Below, piece by piece: positions 18,128 through 26,055 of a stretch of 64,000 nucleotides of DNA (position 1 is the stretch's first letter; each line of letters starts with the position of its first letter). Both the position numbers and the translations under genes were made by a program. Below the pieces are notes generated by a model that was not told the DNA's origin, did no database searches, and saw nothing but the letters and a program-made list of their open reading frames with translations. Origin of the DNA: an uncultured Oxalobacter sp. (lineage in GTDB: Bacteria; Pseudomonadota; Gammaproteobacteria; Burkholderiales; Burkholderiaceae_D); assembly GCA_934277985.1 (NCBI GenBank), contig CAKQWF010000002.1, positions 62,001-126,000 of the forward strand. The letters are read 5' to 3'.

Positions 18128-19483
18128 ATGTCTGCTCATATCATTTCAATCAAGGCACTGGATGCCGAAGGACGGGGTGTCGGCTATTTATCCAATGAAG
18201 ATGGCACACCCGGGAAGGTCGTCTTTGTCGAGGACGCCTTGCCGGGAGAAACAGTCCGGTGCGAGATTCTGAAAAGAAAAAGCAAATGGGAACTTGCAAA
18301 GGCCGTTTCGCTGATTCACGAATCGGCGATGCGGGTTCGGCCGGCATGTCCCAGTTTCGGGATTTGCGGCGGGTGTTCCATGCAGCATCTTGAGCCTGCC
18401 GCACAAGTTGCCATCAAGCAGCGTGTGCTGGAAGACAATTTGTGGCATATCGGCCGTGTCAGACCGGAACGGATATTGCGCCCCATTCATGGGCCCTACT
18501 GGGGGTACCGTTTCCGTGCGCGGCTGTCGGTCAATTATGTACCGAAAAAAGGCGGCATACTGGTTGGTTTCAGGGAAAAACAGTCGCGGTATATCGCCGA
18601 TATGAAGCAGTGTCCGGTATTGCCTGCACATATTTCCGATATGCTGGTACCTTTGCGCGAGCTGATCGGTTCATTGTCCATTTTTCGTCAGATACCGCAA
18701 ATCGAAGTGGCGATCGGAAACGACAAAAACGGGATCGTGACGGCTTTGTTGTTGAGGATCATGGCGCCGTTGACAGCTGCGGATGAGCAGGCATTGAAAG
18801 ATTTTGCAGACAAGCACCATGTCCAATGGTGGTTGCAGTCGAAAGGTCCGGATACCATCAAACGGTTTTATCCTGACGAAAACCGGTTGCAATACTGGTT
18901 ACCGGAATTCGATGTCGAAATGCCGTTCAAGCCGGGGGATTTTACGCAGGTCAATTACCGGATCAACCAGGTATTGGTATCGCGAGCGATTCGCTTGCTT
19001 GGCATCGAGGTAGGACATCGGGTTGCCGACCTGTTTTGCGGACTGGGCAATTTTTCCTTGCCGATGGCACGGTTTGCCGGAGAACTTGTCGGGATCGAAG
19101 GAAGCGACACGCTGACGCAACGCGCAAGAGAGGCGGCCATTCGCAATGGCTTGCAGGACAAGACCCGTTTCGAAACACGTAATCTGTTTGAGATGACGGA
19201 AACAGACTGGGTTGCGCTGGGTGCGTTCGATCGTGTACTGATTGATCCGCCGAGAGATGGTGCGGCATCTGTTTGCCAGTCGATTGCAGCGCTGGATGAT
19301 GAACACAGGCGTTTTCGTCCGGAACGGATCGTGTACGTATCGTGCAATCCGTCCACATTGGCGCGTGATGCTGGCATTCTGACGGGTAGCGGGCATTACC
19401 GGCTGATGGCCGCAGGTGTCGTGAACATGTTTCCACATACCTCGCATGTGGAATCCATGGCAGTTTTCGAACGGAAAGACTGA
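18128..19483 (+). CDS. rlmD: 23S rRNA (uracil-1939-C5)-methyltransferase RlmD
   Basis: Makes m5U1939 in 23S rRNA. 451 residues: N-terminal TRAM-like domain, four Fe-S cysteines beginning with CPSFGICGGC and completed by KQCPVL, SAM-binding motif VADLFCGLGNFSLPMA, and the catalytic region VSCNPSTLARD with the nucleophilic Cys. It follows nlpD by 71 bp. In related genomes rpoS separates these two genes. Confidence 0.96.
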   Translation: MSAHIISIKALDAEGRGVGYLSNEDGTPGKVVFVEDALPGETVRCEILKRKSKWELAKAVSLIHESAMRVRPACPSFGICGGCSMQHLEPAAQVAIKQRVLEDNLWHIGRVRPERILRPIHGPYWGYRFRARLSVNYVPKKGGILVGFREKQSRYIADMKQCPVLPAHISDMLVPLRELIGSLSIFRQIPQIEVAIGNDKNGIVTALLLRIMAPLTAADEQALKDFADKHHVQWWLQSKGPDTIKRFYPDENRLQYWLPEFDVEMPFKPGDFTQVNYRINQVLVSRAIRLLGIEVGHRVADLFCGLGNFSLPMARFAGELVGIEGSDTLTQRAREAAIRNGLQDKTRFETRNLFEMTETDWVALGAFDRVLIDPPRDGAASVCQSIAALDDEHRRFRPERIVYVSCNPSTLARDAGILTGSGHYRLMAAGVVNMFPHTSHVESMAVFERKD

Positions 19484-19616
19484 TCGGGCGTCGTACGCGT
19501 TTTCCTGAAATAGTGTATGGTTGTCAAAAAGTGGCGTTGGTATGCCGGATAATGACCTGACGGGGACAAGCCACTTTTCGTGATACGTCGGGTTCTCAGA
19601 AAATACGGGAGCGTTC

Positions 19617-20045
19617 ATGAACAACCGAAAGAAAATACACAAAACCGATGCCGAATGGCGTGCCTTGCTGTCTCCGTTGGCCTATGAAGTTACACGGCAG
19701 GGCGGAACGGAATATCCTTTTACGGGACAGTACTGGAATCATGACGAAACGGGAGTATATTATTGTGTGAATTGCGGAACACCCCTGTTTTTGTCGGATA
19801 CCAAATTCGATGCCGGTTGCGGCTGGCCAAGTTTTTTCAAACCGGTCGATCCGGATAATGTCACAGAAAGAGTGGATACCCGTTTGGGTATGGTTCGTAC
19901 GGAAATCCTGTGTGCTGTATGCGATGCCCATCTGGGGCATGTATTCAATGACGGGCCGCCGCCGACAGGGTTGCGGTATTGCATCAATTCTGTCGCATTG
20001 CGGTTCGAGCCTTTGCAGATCGGCAGGCAATCTACTGCTAAATGA
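19617..20045 (+). CDS. msrB: peptide-methionine (R)-S-oxide reductase
   Basis: Repairs methionine-R-sulfoxide in proteins. 142 residues with the two zinc-binding pairs [11 protein letters not shown] and [12 protein letters not shown], the GCGWPSF signature and the catalytic Cys in [17 protein letters not shown] ribosome-binding site precedes the ATG. yciB starts 9 bp after its stop, so the two are co-transcribed, as is common in Burkholderiales. Confidence 0.97.
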   Translation: MNNRKKIHKTDAEWRALLSPLAYEVTRQGGTEYPFTGQYWNHDETGVYYCVNCGTPLFLSDTKFDAGCGWPSFFKPVDPDNVTERVDTRLGMVRTEILCAVCDAHLGHVFNDGPPPTGLRYCINSVALRFEPLQIGRQSTAK

Positions 20046-20054
20046 TTGAATAAA

Positions 20055-20678
20055 ATGAAGTTTCTATTTGACTTGTTTCCAGTTATCCTGTTTTTCGGCT
20101 CGTTTTCATGGGCGAAGAAAAATCTGGCGGCTGCCCAGGCAGTCGCCGACCGTTATTTGTCTGCTTTTGTGGCAGGACCACAGATTCCGGAATCGTCGGT
20201 GCCGATTCTGATCGCAACCGCGCTGGCGATTGTGGCCAGTGCCTTGCAGATCATCTACCTGTTGTTGAGAAGAAAGAAAATCGAGGCGACCTTGTGGGTG
20301 TCGCTTGTCGTGATCACGATTTTCGGTGGCGCTACCATTTATTTCGGCAGTGAGGAATTCATCAAGTGGAAGCCGACGGTTCTGTACTGGCTGTTCGGTG
20401 GCGCGTTGTTGCTGGCACAGCTGATATTCAGGAAAAATCTGATCCGTGCCATGATGGAAAAGAAAATCCAGTTGCCTGATGCCATATGGAAAAAACTGAA
20501 TATGGCGTGGGTCCTCTTCTTTGTATTTATGGGGATTCTCAATCTTTATGTCGCGTTCTGGGGGGGGTTCGAAACATCGACATGGGTCAGTTTCAAGCTG
20601 TTCGGCGGGATGGGACTTATGCTGGTGTTTGTTATCGGACAAAGCGTTTATTTGTCGCGGCACCTGAAAAATACCTGA
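20055..20678 (+). CDS. yciB: septation protein A / inner membrane protein YciB
   Basis: A 207-residue inner-membrane protein with about five hydrophobic segments. The start [14 protein letters not shown] is the usual one; a TTG three codons upstream, directly after the msrB stop, is a less likely alternative. YciB-family proteins are linked to envelope synthesis and septation. Conserved features include the C-terminal [17 protein letters not shown]. The downstream bolA and peptidyl-prolyl isomerase genes often found here are not present; a terminator follows. Confidence 0.94.
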   Translation: MKFLFDLFPVILFFGSFSWAKKNLAAAQAVADRYLSAFVAGPQIPESSVPILIATALAIVASALQIIYLLLRRKKIEATLWVSLVVITIFGGATIYFGSEEFIKWKPTVLYWLFGGALLLAQLIFRKNLIRAMMEKKIQLPDAIWKKLNMAWVLFFVFMGILNLYVAFWGGFETSTWVSFKLFGGMGLMLVFVIGQSVYLSRHLKNT

Positions 20679-20697
20679 CAAAATCGCATGTCACATG

Positions 20698-20733
20698 AAA
20701 AAAGCGTGAAGAAAATTTCACGCTTTTTTATTT
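20698..20733. terminator. bidirectional terminator for yciB and the crotonase gene
   Basis: AAAAAAGCGTGAA (20698-20710) pairs with TTCACGCTTTTTT (20717-20729) around a 6-nt loop. An A-run before and a T-run after the stem let it serve both convergent genes; it overlaps the crotonase stop codon. Confidence 0.92.
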
Positions 20734-21555
20734 TCCTTCGAAATCGGGAAGGGATCGGTTGATGAAGGCATGGTATCCCTTACTGTAATCGGTCGTGTCG
20801 AAACAGTCGAAACACTCGTCATATTCCTGGGGCGTGACAGGGGAAGGATCGGCCAGTCGGCGGATGAAGCGTTTATGCCAGCGTGCGGCCAGCGGTGCAC
20901 CTGATGCGATATCGGAAACGGATTGGCGGACGGCATCGGCCAGTTTTTCATCCGGCAGGACACGTGTGACCAGATGGCGTTCAAGGGCTTCACGGGCATT
21001 GAAAATCCGTCCTTCCAGCAATATTTCCATGATGACATCCGGACTGGTCAGCCTCAGCAGCGGTTTCAGTTCGGGGTAGGCCATGACCAGCCCCAGATTC
21101 TTGATCGGAGCGCCGAAACGTGAAGATTCGCAGCAAAGGCGGATATCACAGACGGCAGCAAGTTCAAGACCGGCACCGACACAGAGACCGCGTATTTCCG
21201 CGATGACGGGAACAGGGCAGTTTTCGAATGCTTCCAGCGTCCGGTGCATTAGTTCACCATATTCACGTGCCTGTGCCTTGTTTGCACGGCAGACAGAAAA
21301 TTCATGGATGTCGCAGCCCGGGGAAAAGGCTTTAGGTGATGTACTGCGCAGGACGATACAACGCAGCGAAGTATCGGCTGACAATGACGTGATGGCCTGA
21401 TACAGGCGCATCCACATATGACGGGTGATGGCGTTGAGTTTGTCTGGACGGTTCAGGACGATGGCGGCGGTATGTCCGTCGCGTTCCAGATACACCGGTT
21501 CGTTCCTGTCGTCCAGCGGAAACGAACCGGCGGAAAGTGCAGACGATATGTCCAT
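20728..21555 (-). CDS. enoyl-CoA hydratase/isomerase (crotonase) family protein
   Basis: A 275-residue acyl-CoA enzyme of the crotonase superfamily. The fold marks are NRPDKLNAI, the oxyanion-hole region KAFSPGCDIHEF and RGLCVGAGLELAAVCDIRL. The first catalytic Glu of enoyl-CoA hydratase is kept (Glu131 in GLELA), but the second, normally in FGxPE, is replaced (FGAPIKNLG). A simple hydratase is therefore unlikely; an isomerase, hydrolase or decarboxylase is possible. It follows ppc by 10 bp on the same strand, so the two are probably one transcript. Confidence 0.88.
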   Translation of the reverse strand: MDISSALSAGSFPLDDRNEPVYLERDGHTAAIVLNRPDKLNAITRHMWMRLYQAITSLSADTSLRCIVLRSTSPKAFSPGCDIHEFSVCRANKAQAREYGELMHRTLEAFENCPVPVIAEIRGLCVGAGLELAAVCDIRLCCESSRFGAPIKNLGLVMAYPELKPLLRLTSPDVIMEILLEGRIFNAREALERHLVTRVLPDEKLADAVRQSVSDIASGAPLAARWHKRFIRRLADPSPVTPQEYDECFDCFDTTDYSKGYHAFINRSLPDFEGK

Positions 21556-21565
21556 GCTGCGTATA

Positions 21566-24412
21566 TCAGCCCGTATTACGCATACCGGCCGAAATACCGT
21601 TGATGGTCAGGTGGATGCCGCGGGTCGCACGGGCATCGAGGTTTTCCGGATTGTTGCCCGGATTACGGTGCCGTTTGATCAGTTCCACCTGCAAGTGGTT
21701 CAACGGGTCGATATAGGCCAGACGGTCTTTCAGCGCTCTGGCCAGCGTCGGGTTGTTGACCAGCCGTTCTTTTTCATGGGTGATGATCTCGAAGCTTTCC
21801 AGTGTACGCTGGTGTTCGGCACAAATTTGCGAGAACACAGTGTCGCGCAGATTACGGTCTGTTACCAGTTCTGAATAGCGGTAGGCAATTGCCAGATCGG
21901 CCTTTGCAAGCACCATATCCATATTGGAAAGCATGGATTCGAAGAACGGCCATTCCTTGTACATGGATTGCAACAGGGCGATTTTCCTGTTTCTGACTTG
22001 TGGATCGTTTTCATCAAGCCATTCGATGATAGCCGATCCGAAACCGTACCAGCCCGGCAGCAGGACGCGGCATTGTCCCCACGAGAAGCTCCATGGAATG
22101 GCTCTCAAATCTTCGATACGGCGTGACGATTTGCGCGATGCCGGGCGTGAACCGATGTTCAGTTCCGCGATTTCGGCAATCGGGGTGGACTGGAAAAAGT
22201 AATCGGTGAATCCAGGCGTTTCATAGACCAGATGACGATAGGCTTTATAGGCCAGTGCGGAAATTTCTTCCAGCGCCGTTTCAAAGTCATGCATCTTGTC
22301 GGCGTATTTCTTGTTCGGGTCTTCCGGCATGAGGCTGGCTTCAAGAGTGGAAGCGACCAGCAATTCAAGATTACGGCTGCCGATTTCGGCATGCGAAAAC
22401 TTGGACGCGATCATTTCACCCTGTTCGGTCAGACGGATTTGTCCGTTGACGGTGCCGTGTGGCTGCGCCAGGATCGCTTCATAGGTCGGACCGCCCCCAC
22501 GTCCGACGGTACCGCCACGTCCATGGAACAGACGCAGTTTGACGCCCATTTCGTTGAACAGTGCGACAAGCTGTTTTTCTGCCTTGTAGAGTTCCCAGTT
22601 GGAAGTCGTGTAGCCACCATCCTTGTTCGAGTCGGAATAACCGAGCATGACTTCCTGAAGATCGCCCTGTTTGTGGATCAGCTTGCGGACGAATGGAATG
22701 CTCATGGCCTGTTTCATGATGGTGGAGGCCAGTCTCAAGTCGGGAATCGTTTCGAAAAGCGGGATGGCCATCAGATCCAGTTCTGCATCGTCCCACTGGT
22801 GGTTGATGCCGCCCGTGCCGTTGCGTTTCGGATGCAGTAGGCCGGATTCCTTTTGCAGAAGGTACACTTCCAGCAGATCGGATACCGTTTCGGTATGCGA
22901 GATGATGTAATTGGTGATGGCACGTTTTCCGTATTGTTCACGGATATAACGGGCGGTCCGCATGATTCTGAGTTCGGATGTGGTTTCTTCCGAATATTGC
23001 GCAAAAGGAGAATACAGCAGGCGAGGTTTTTCCAGTTCGCTGATCAGCAGATCGACTTTCTTTGCTTCGGAAAGTCCGGCGTAATTCGGTTCAACCTGTG
23101 CGGCGGCGAAAATTTCCGTCAGGACACGTTCATGCACATCGGAGCTTTGCCGCATGTCCAGGGTCGCCAGATGGAAGCCGAAAATATCGACGGCGGATTT
23201 CAGAAGGCCAAGCCTTGGGCGGACGATCAGTTCGCCGGCATTCTGGTTGAGCGAATCGATCATGACCTGCAAATCGGCGCTGAATTCTTCCGGTGAGGCA
23301 TAGGGTTCACCAACACCGACTTCGCTGCGCGAGAGGCTGGTCATCCCGTAATCACGTGCGGTGGCAGCCAGTCGTGAATAGATGGAAATCAGGACACGGC
23401 GATACGGTTCATCGACACGGTGCATGGAGGTATCGGCCGATGCATCGGCCATTTTCTGCAGTTCGGGGCTGACATGATTGAGCAGCGATGACATGGACAG
23501 CTCTGCCCCCAGATTGTGGATTTCTTCCAGATAGAATTCCATAATCAGATGTGATTGCCGTTCCAGTGCATGCAGCATGGTATCAGCATTGACATTGGGG
23601 TTGCCGTCACGGTCGCCGCCGATCCAGCTGCCCATTTGCAGATATTTGCTTTCGGAACCGGGTGAGGGGATACCGTCGGCACTTTCAGGATATCTTTCTT
23701 CGATTTCTTCCTGGATGGTTCGGTAGAGTTCAGGCAGCTCCCGCAAAAAGGTGATCCGGTAATAGGAAAGTGCATTGTTGATTTCATCGGCGACAGACAG
23801 GCGGGTATAACGCAACAGCCTGGTTTGCCAGAGTGCTGCAATGCGAGCATACAGCATTTCGGTATTGTGCTTGTGTTCCTTTGGCGTCATATCGGCATCG
23901 TGTTCAGCAAGCAAACGTGCGATTTCACGTTCGCTGTCCAAGGTGCTTTTGCGCTGTACTTCGGTAGGATGTGCCGTCAGCACCGGTGAAATGAAAGTTT
24001 CGCGAAGCAGTTTCTTGATGTCGGATCCGGAGACGCCAGCCTTGTCGAGCATGTCCAGTGCATAAGTCAGGCTGCCTTTTTCAGGTGCTTCACCTGCGAT
24101 TCTGGCAGCTCTGTATGCAAGATTGGCATGCTTGTCGACTGCGATGTTCGCAAGATGGGAAAAGTAGGAAAAGGCTCTGACGACTGAAATAGCATGGTTG
24201 CGGCTCAAGTTTTTGAGCAGGTTGTTCAGGGTATCGGCTGAATACAGATTGGGATTGCGCCGGAAACTGACAGCCGTGCGCCGGATTTTTTCAACCAGAT
24301 TGAAAATTTCTTCGCCTTCTTTTTCCCGGATGACATCGCCGAGCATGCGTCCCAGCATGCGGATATCTTCTTTTTCCGGTGCTTCCTGTAAGGATTGATG
24401 CAGATCTGCCAT
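21566..24412 (-). CDS. ppc: phosphoenolpyruvate carboxylase
   Basis: Carboxylates phosphoenolpyruvate to oxaloacetate, an anaplerotic step. 948 residues from MADLHQSL, slightly above the E. coli length. Catalytic motifs are VLTAHPTEVQRKS (His), GYSDSNKDGGY (Lys) and FHGRGGTVGRGGGPTYEAI, and the C-terminus ends RNTG as in the family. A hairpin followed by a T-rich run lies just upstream on the minus strand and could attenuate or isolate this gene. The crotonase gene follows immediately. Confidence 0.98.
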   Translation of the reverse strand: MADLHQSLQEAPEKEDIRMLGRMLGDVIREKEGEEIFNLVEKIRRTAVSFRRNPNLYSADTLNNLLKNLSRNHAISVVRAFSYFSHLANIAVDKHANLAYRAARIAGEAPEKGSLTYALDMLDKAGVSGSDIKKLLRETFISPVLTAHPTEVQRKSTLDSEREIARLLAEHDADMTPKEHKHNTEMLYARIAALWQTRLLRYTRLSVADEINNALSYYRITFLRELPELYRTIQEEIEERYPESADGIPSPGSESKYLQMGSWIGGDRDGNPNVNADTMLHALERQSHLIMEFYLEEIHNLGAELSMSSLLNHVSPELQKMADASADTSMHRVDEPYRRVLISIYSRLAATARDYGMTSLSRSEVGVGEPYASPEEFSADLQVMIDSLNQNAGELIVRPRLGLLKSAVDIFGFHLATLDMRQSSDVHERVLTEIFAAAQVEPNYAGLSEAKKVDLLISELEKPRLLYSPFAQYSEETTSELRIMRTARYIREQYGKRAITNYIISHTETVSDLLEVYLLQKESGLLHPKRNGTGGINHQWDDAELDLMAIPLFETIPDLRLASTIMKQAMSIPFVRKLIHKQGDLQEVMLGYSDSNKDGGYTTSNWELYKAEKQLVALFNEMGVKLRLFHGRGGTVGRGGGPTYEAILAQPHGTVNGQIRLTEQGEMIASKFSHAEIGSRNLELLVASTLEASLMPEDPNKKYADKMHDFETALEEISALAYKAYRHLVYETPGFTDYFFQSTPIAEIAELNIGSRPASRKSSRRIEDLRAIPWSFSWGQCRVLLPGWYGFGSAIIEWLDENDPQVRNRKIALLQSMYKEWPFFESMLSNMDMVLAKADLAIAYRYSELVTDRNLRDTVFSQICAEHQRTLESFEIITHEKERLVNNPTLARALKDRLAYIDPLNHLQVELIKRHRNPGNNPENLDARATRGIHLTINGISAGMRNTG

Positions 24413-24429
24413 AGTGATAATAAGGTCAG

Positions 24430-24464
24430 GTAAAACAAAAATTCCGGCCACTGTCAATGGCCGG
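24430..24464 (-). terminator. terminator-like hairpin just upstream of ppc
   Basis: Read on the minus strand, CCGGCCA and TGGCCGG form a 7-bp GC-rich stem with a 7-nt loop, followed by AATTTTTGTTTT. It either ends the upstream Sel1 transcript or attenuates ppc, whose start is at 24412. Confidence 0.6.
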
Positions 24465-24619
24465 TTTCATGATTTCCAAAAGGTTTGGTTGTCGTCAAAT
24501 TTCCTGAAAAGCGGGAATGCAGACTATTCGGACGGAACCCGGAGCCGGTACCGTCGCATCCTCATGACTTGTTCAGACGGGAATATGAACGGACTCGTTC
24601 ATTTCCATCATGCATTACA

Positions 24620-24642
24620 GCATGTGACAGTCTGTCGCATGC
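24620..24642. promoter_or_regulatory. 23-bp palindrome, operator-like
   Basis: GCATGTGACAG, a central T, then CTGTCGCATGC: an interrupted palindrome with one mismatch. It lies about 210 bp upstream of ppc. No known regulator motif was recognised. Confidence 0.45.
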
Positions 24643-24878
24643 ACATGCATTTGCACAAATAAAGGAGTATACCTTTTTTTTGTGCTAATCCTAAATTTTG
24701 CAGGGGATTTTCCTGAAAAAATGATGGTATGACAGCGTAATGTACCGGTTTGGCAAATCATTGCGCCGATATTCGTGACAAGACAACGGTCAGCTTGAAA
24801 GGCATGCTGGCATGTATGTGACATGGCGGACGGACCGGAATCCTGTGTGATGATGCCGACAGTCCGTCGGACCATATA

Positions 24879-25778
24879 TCAGGAGGCGGCACGCAATATT
24901 CTGAGCCGTTTTTGTGCATCGGTATTTCCTTGCGCAGCAGCCTTGCGGAACCAGCCGATGGCTTTTGCCTTGTCTGCCGGGACGCCCCTGCCGTTTTCAT
25001 ACATGATGCCCAGATTGTATTGCGCCTTGTGATAACCTTTTTCCGCCGCACGCGTGAACCATTCGACAGCCGCAGTTTCGTTTTTGGCTACACCGTTGCC
25101 AGACTGGTACAAAACGCCCATTTTGTTTTCGGCTTTCAGATAGCCCTGTTTGGCGGCTTTGCCGAACCAGAAAGCGGATTGCTCGTTGTTCTTCGCGACA
25201 CCAAGACCTCTGGCATACATGACGCCAAGACCGTATTGTGCTTCCGGAAGCTGGTGCATGGCGGCACGGCGGATCCATTTGATGGCTTCATCGAAATCCT
25301 GGCGAGTGCCCTTCCCCTGGGCATACATGACCCCCAGATTGTATTCTGCATCTGGAAAATGCTGGACCGCCGCTTTACCGTACCACTGGAAAGCTTCCAG
25401 ATCGTTTTGTTCGACACCGTTTCCCTCATAGTAAAGCACGCCCAGATAATTTTGCGCGCGAGCGAATCCGCGGTTGGCCGATTGCGTGATGAGGGATATG
25501 CCGCGCTGGATATCCTTGCCGACACCGATACCGTTGAAGTAGATCAATCCCAGAACATATTCGGAACGATGATCTTTCTGGCTGACGCCTTCTTTTAACA
25601 GGGAAATAGCCTGTTCGTATTGCCGGTTTCCGAGAAGACGAATGGCATCGGCGAAATCATCGGCGAGCGCATGTCCTGGAAAACAGGTAATACCGGCGAG
25701 AAACAAAACCGGCAAAAAAAGCCGGGAGAACGAAAGCGAGCGATTTTTCAGGTATTGTCTGACCGTTTGGGTATCCAT
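24879..25778 (-). CDS. Sel1-repeat (SLR/TPR-like) exported protein
   Basis: A 299-residue protein starting at MDTQTVRQYL (AGAGGTTC upstream). A signal peptide with an uncleaved-looking basic N-region ends around GHALA/DDF. At least six tandem Sel1-like repeats of about 36 residues follow, each with the G-x-x-Y-x-x-G-x-G-V pattern (for example YNLGVMYAQGKGT, YGLGVMYARGLGV, YNLGIMYENGRGV). Such alpha-solenoids mediate protein-protein contacts in the periplasm. No partner is suggested by the neighbours ppc and acnA, and the function is unknown. Confidence 0.9.
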   Translation of the reverse strand: MDTQTVRQYLKNRSLSFSRLFLPVLFLAGITCFPGHALADDFADAIRLLGNRQYEQAISLLKEGVSQKDHRSEYVLGLIYFNGIGVGKDIQRGISLITQSANRGFARAQNYLGVLYYEGNGVEQNDLEAFQWYGKAAVQHFPDAEYNLGVMYAQGKGTRQDFDEAIKWIRRAAMHQLPEAQYGLGVMYARGLGVAKNNEQSAFWFGKAAKQGYLKAENKMGVLYQSGNGVAKNETAAVEWFTRAAEKGYHKAQYNLGIMYENGRGVPADKAKAIGWFRKAAAQGNTDAQKRLRILRAAS

Positions 25779-26007
25779 CGGAACCTCTTTTCGTGTCGTA
25801 CAGTGCAACAGGATTACTTTAATATAAAAATAACGATTTTTTCACGTATTTTTTACGGTCCGGCTTATGCGGAATGTGTCGGGATGGTATGGGCGTGGCA
25901 AGAAAAACACGCTCAGGCGTTCCTTGCGGAAAATGGAAATGTGGTGTCGGTGGCTGTATTGATAGGGGCACGAAGGATGTTTTTATCGTACAGAGGTGTG
26001 CAGACAT

Positions 26008-26036
26008 CAAAAAGGGCAGCGAATGCTGCCCTTTTG
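26008..26036 (-). terminator. intrinsic terminator of acnA
   Basis: Arms AAAAGGGCAGC (26010-26020) and its complement (26025-26035) around a 4-nt loop. On the minus strand a T-run follows the stem, 20 bp after the acnA stop. Confidence 0.9.
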
Positions 26037-26055
26037 CAATGTTGGTCAATGGCGA

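Larger units (their letters stand above)
24413..24878. other. 466-bp region without a gene, upstream of ppc
   Basis: No frame here looks like a protein. The region holds a minus-strand terminator-like hairpin next to ppc (24444-24464 plus T-rich run), a 23-bp near-perfect palindrome at 24620-24642 and several GCATG-containing words nearby. It must contain the ppc promoter and the 3' end of the Sel1-repeat transcript. A small RNA cannot be excluded. Confidence 0.55.

Noticed and set aside
19527..19578. AAAAGTGGC and its complement flanking about 34 nt before msrB
   Set aside because: The loop is long and no T-run follows; too weak to call a terminator or operator.
24950..25560. Periodic similarity of about 108 bp that could suggest DNA repeats or a CRISPR array
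   Set aside because: The period matches the Sel1 protein repeats of a coding gene; there are no identical repeats with unique spacers.
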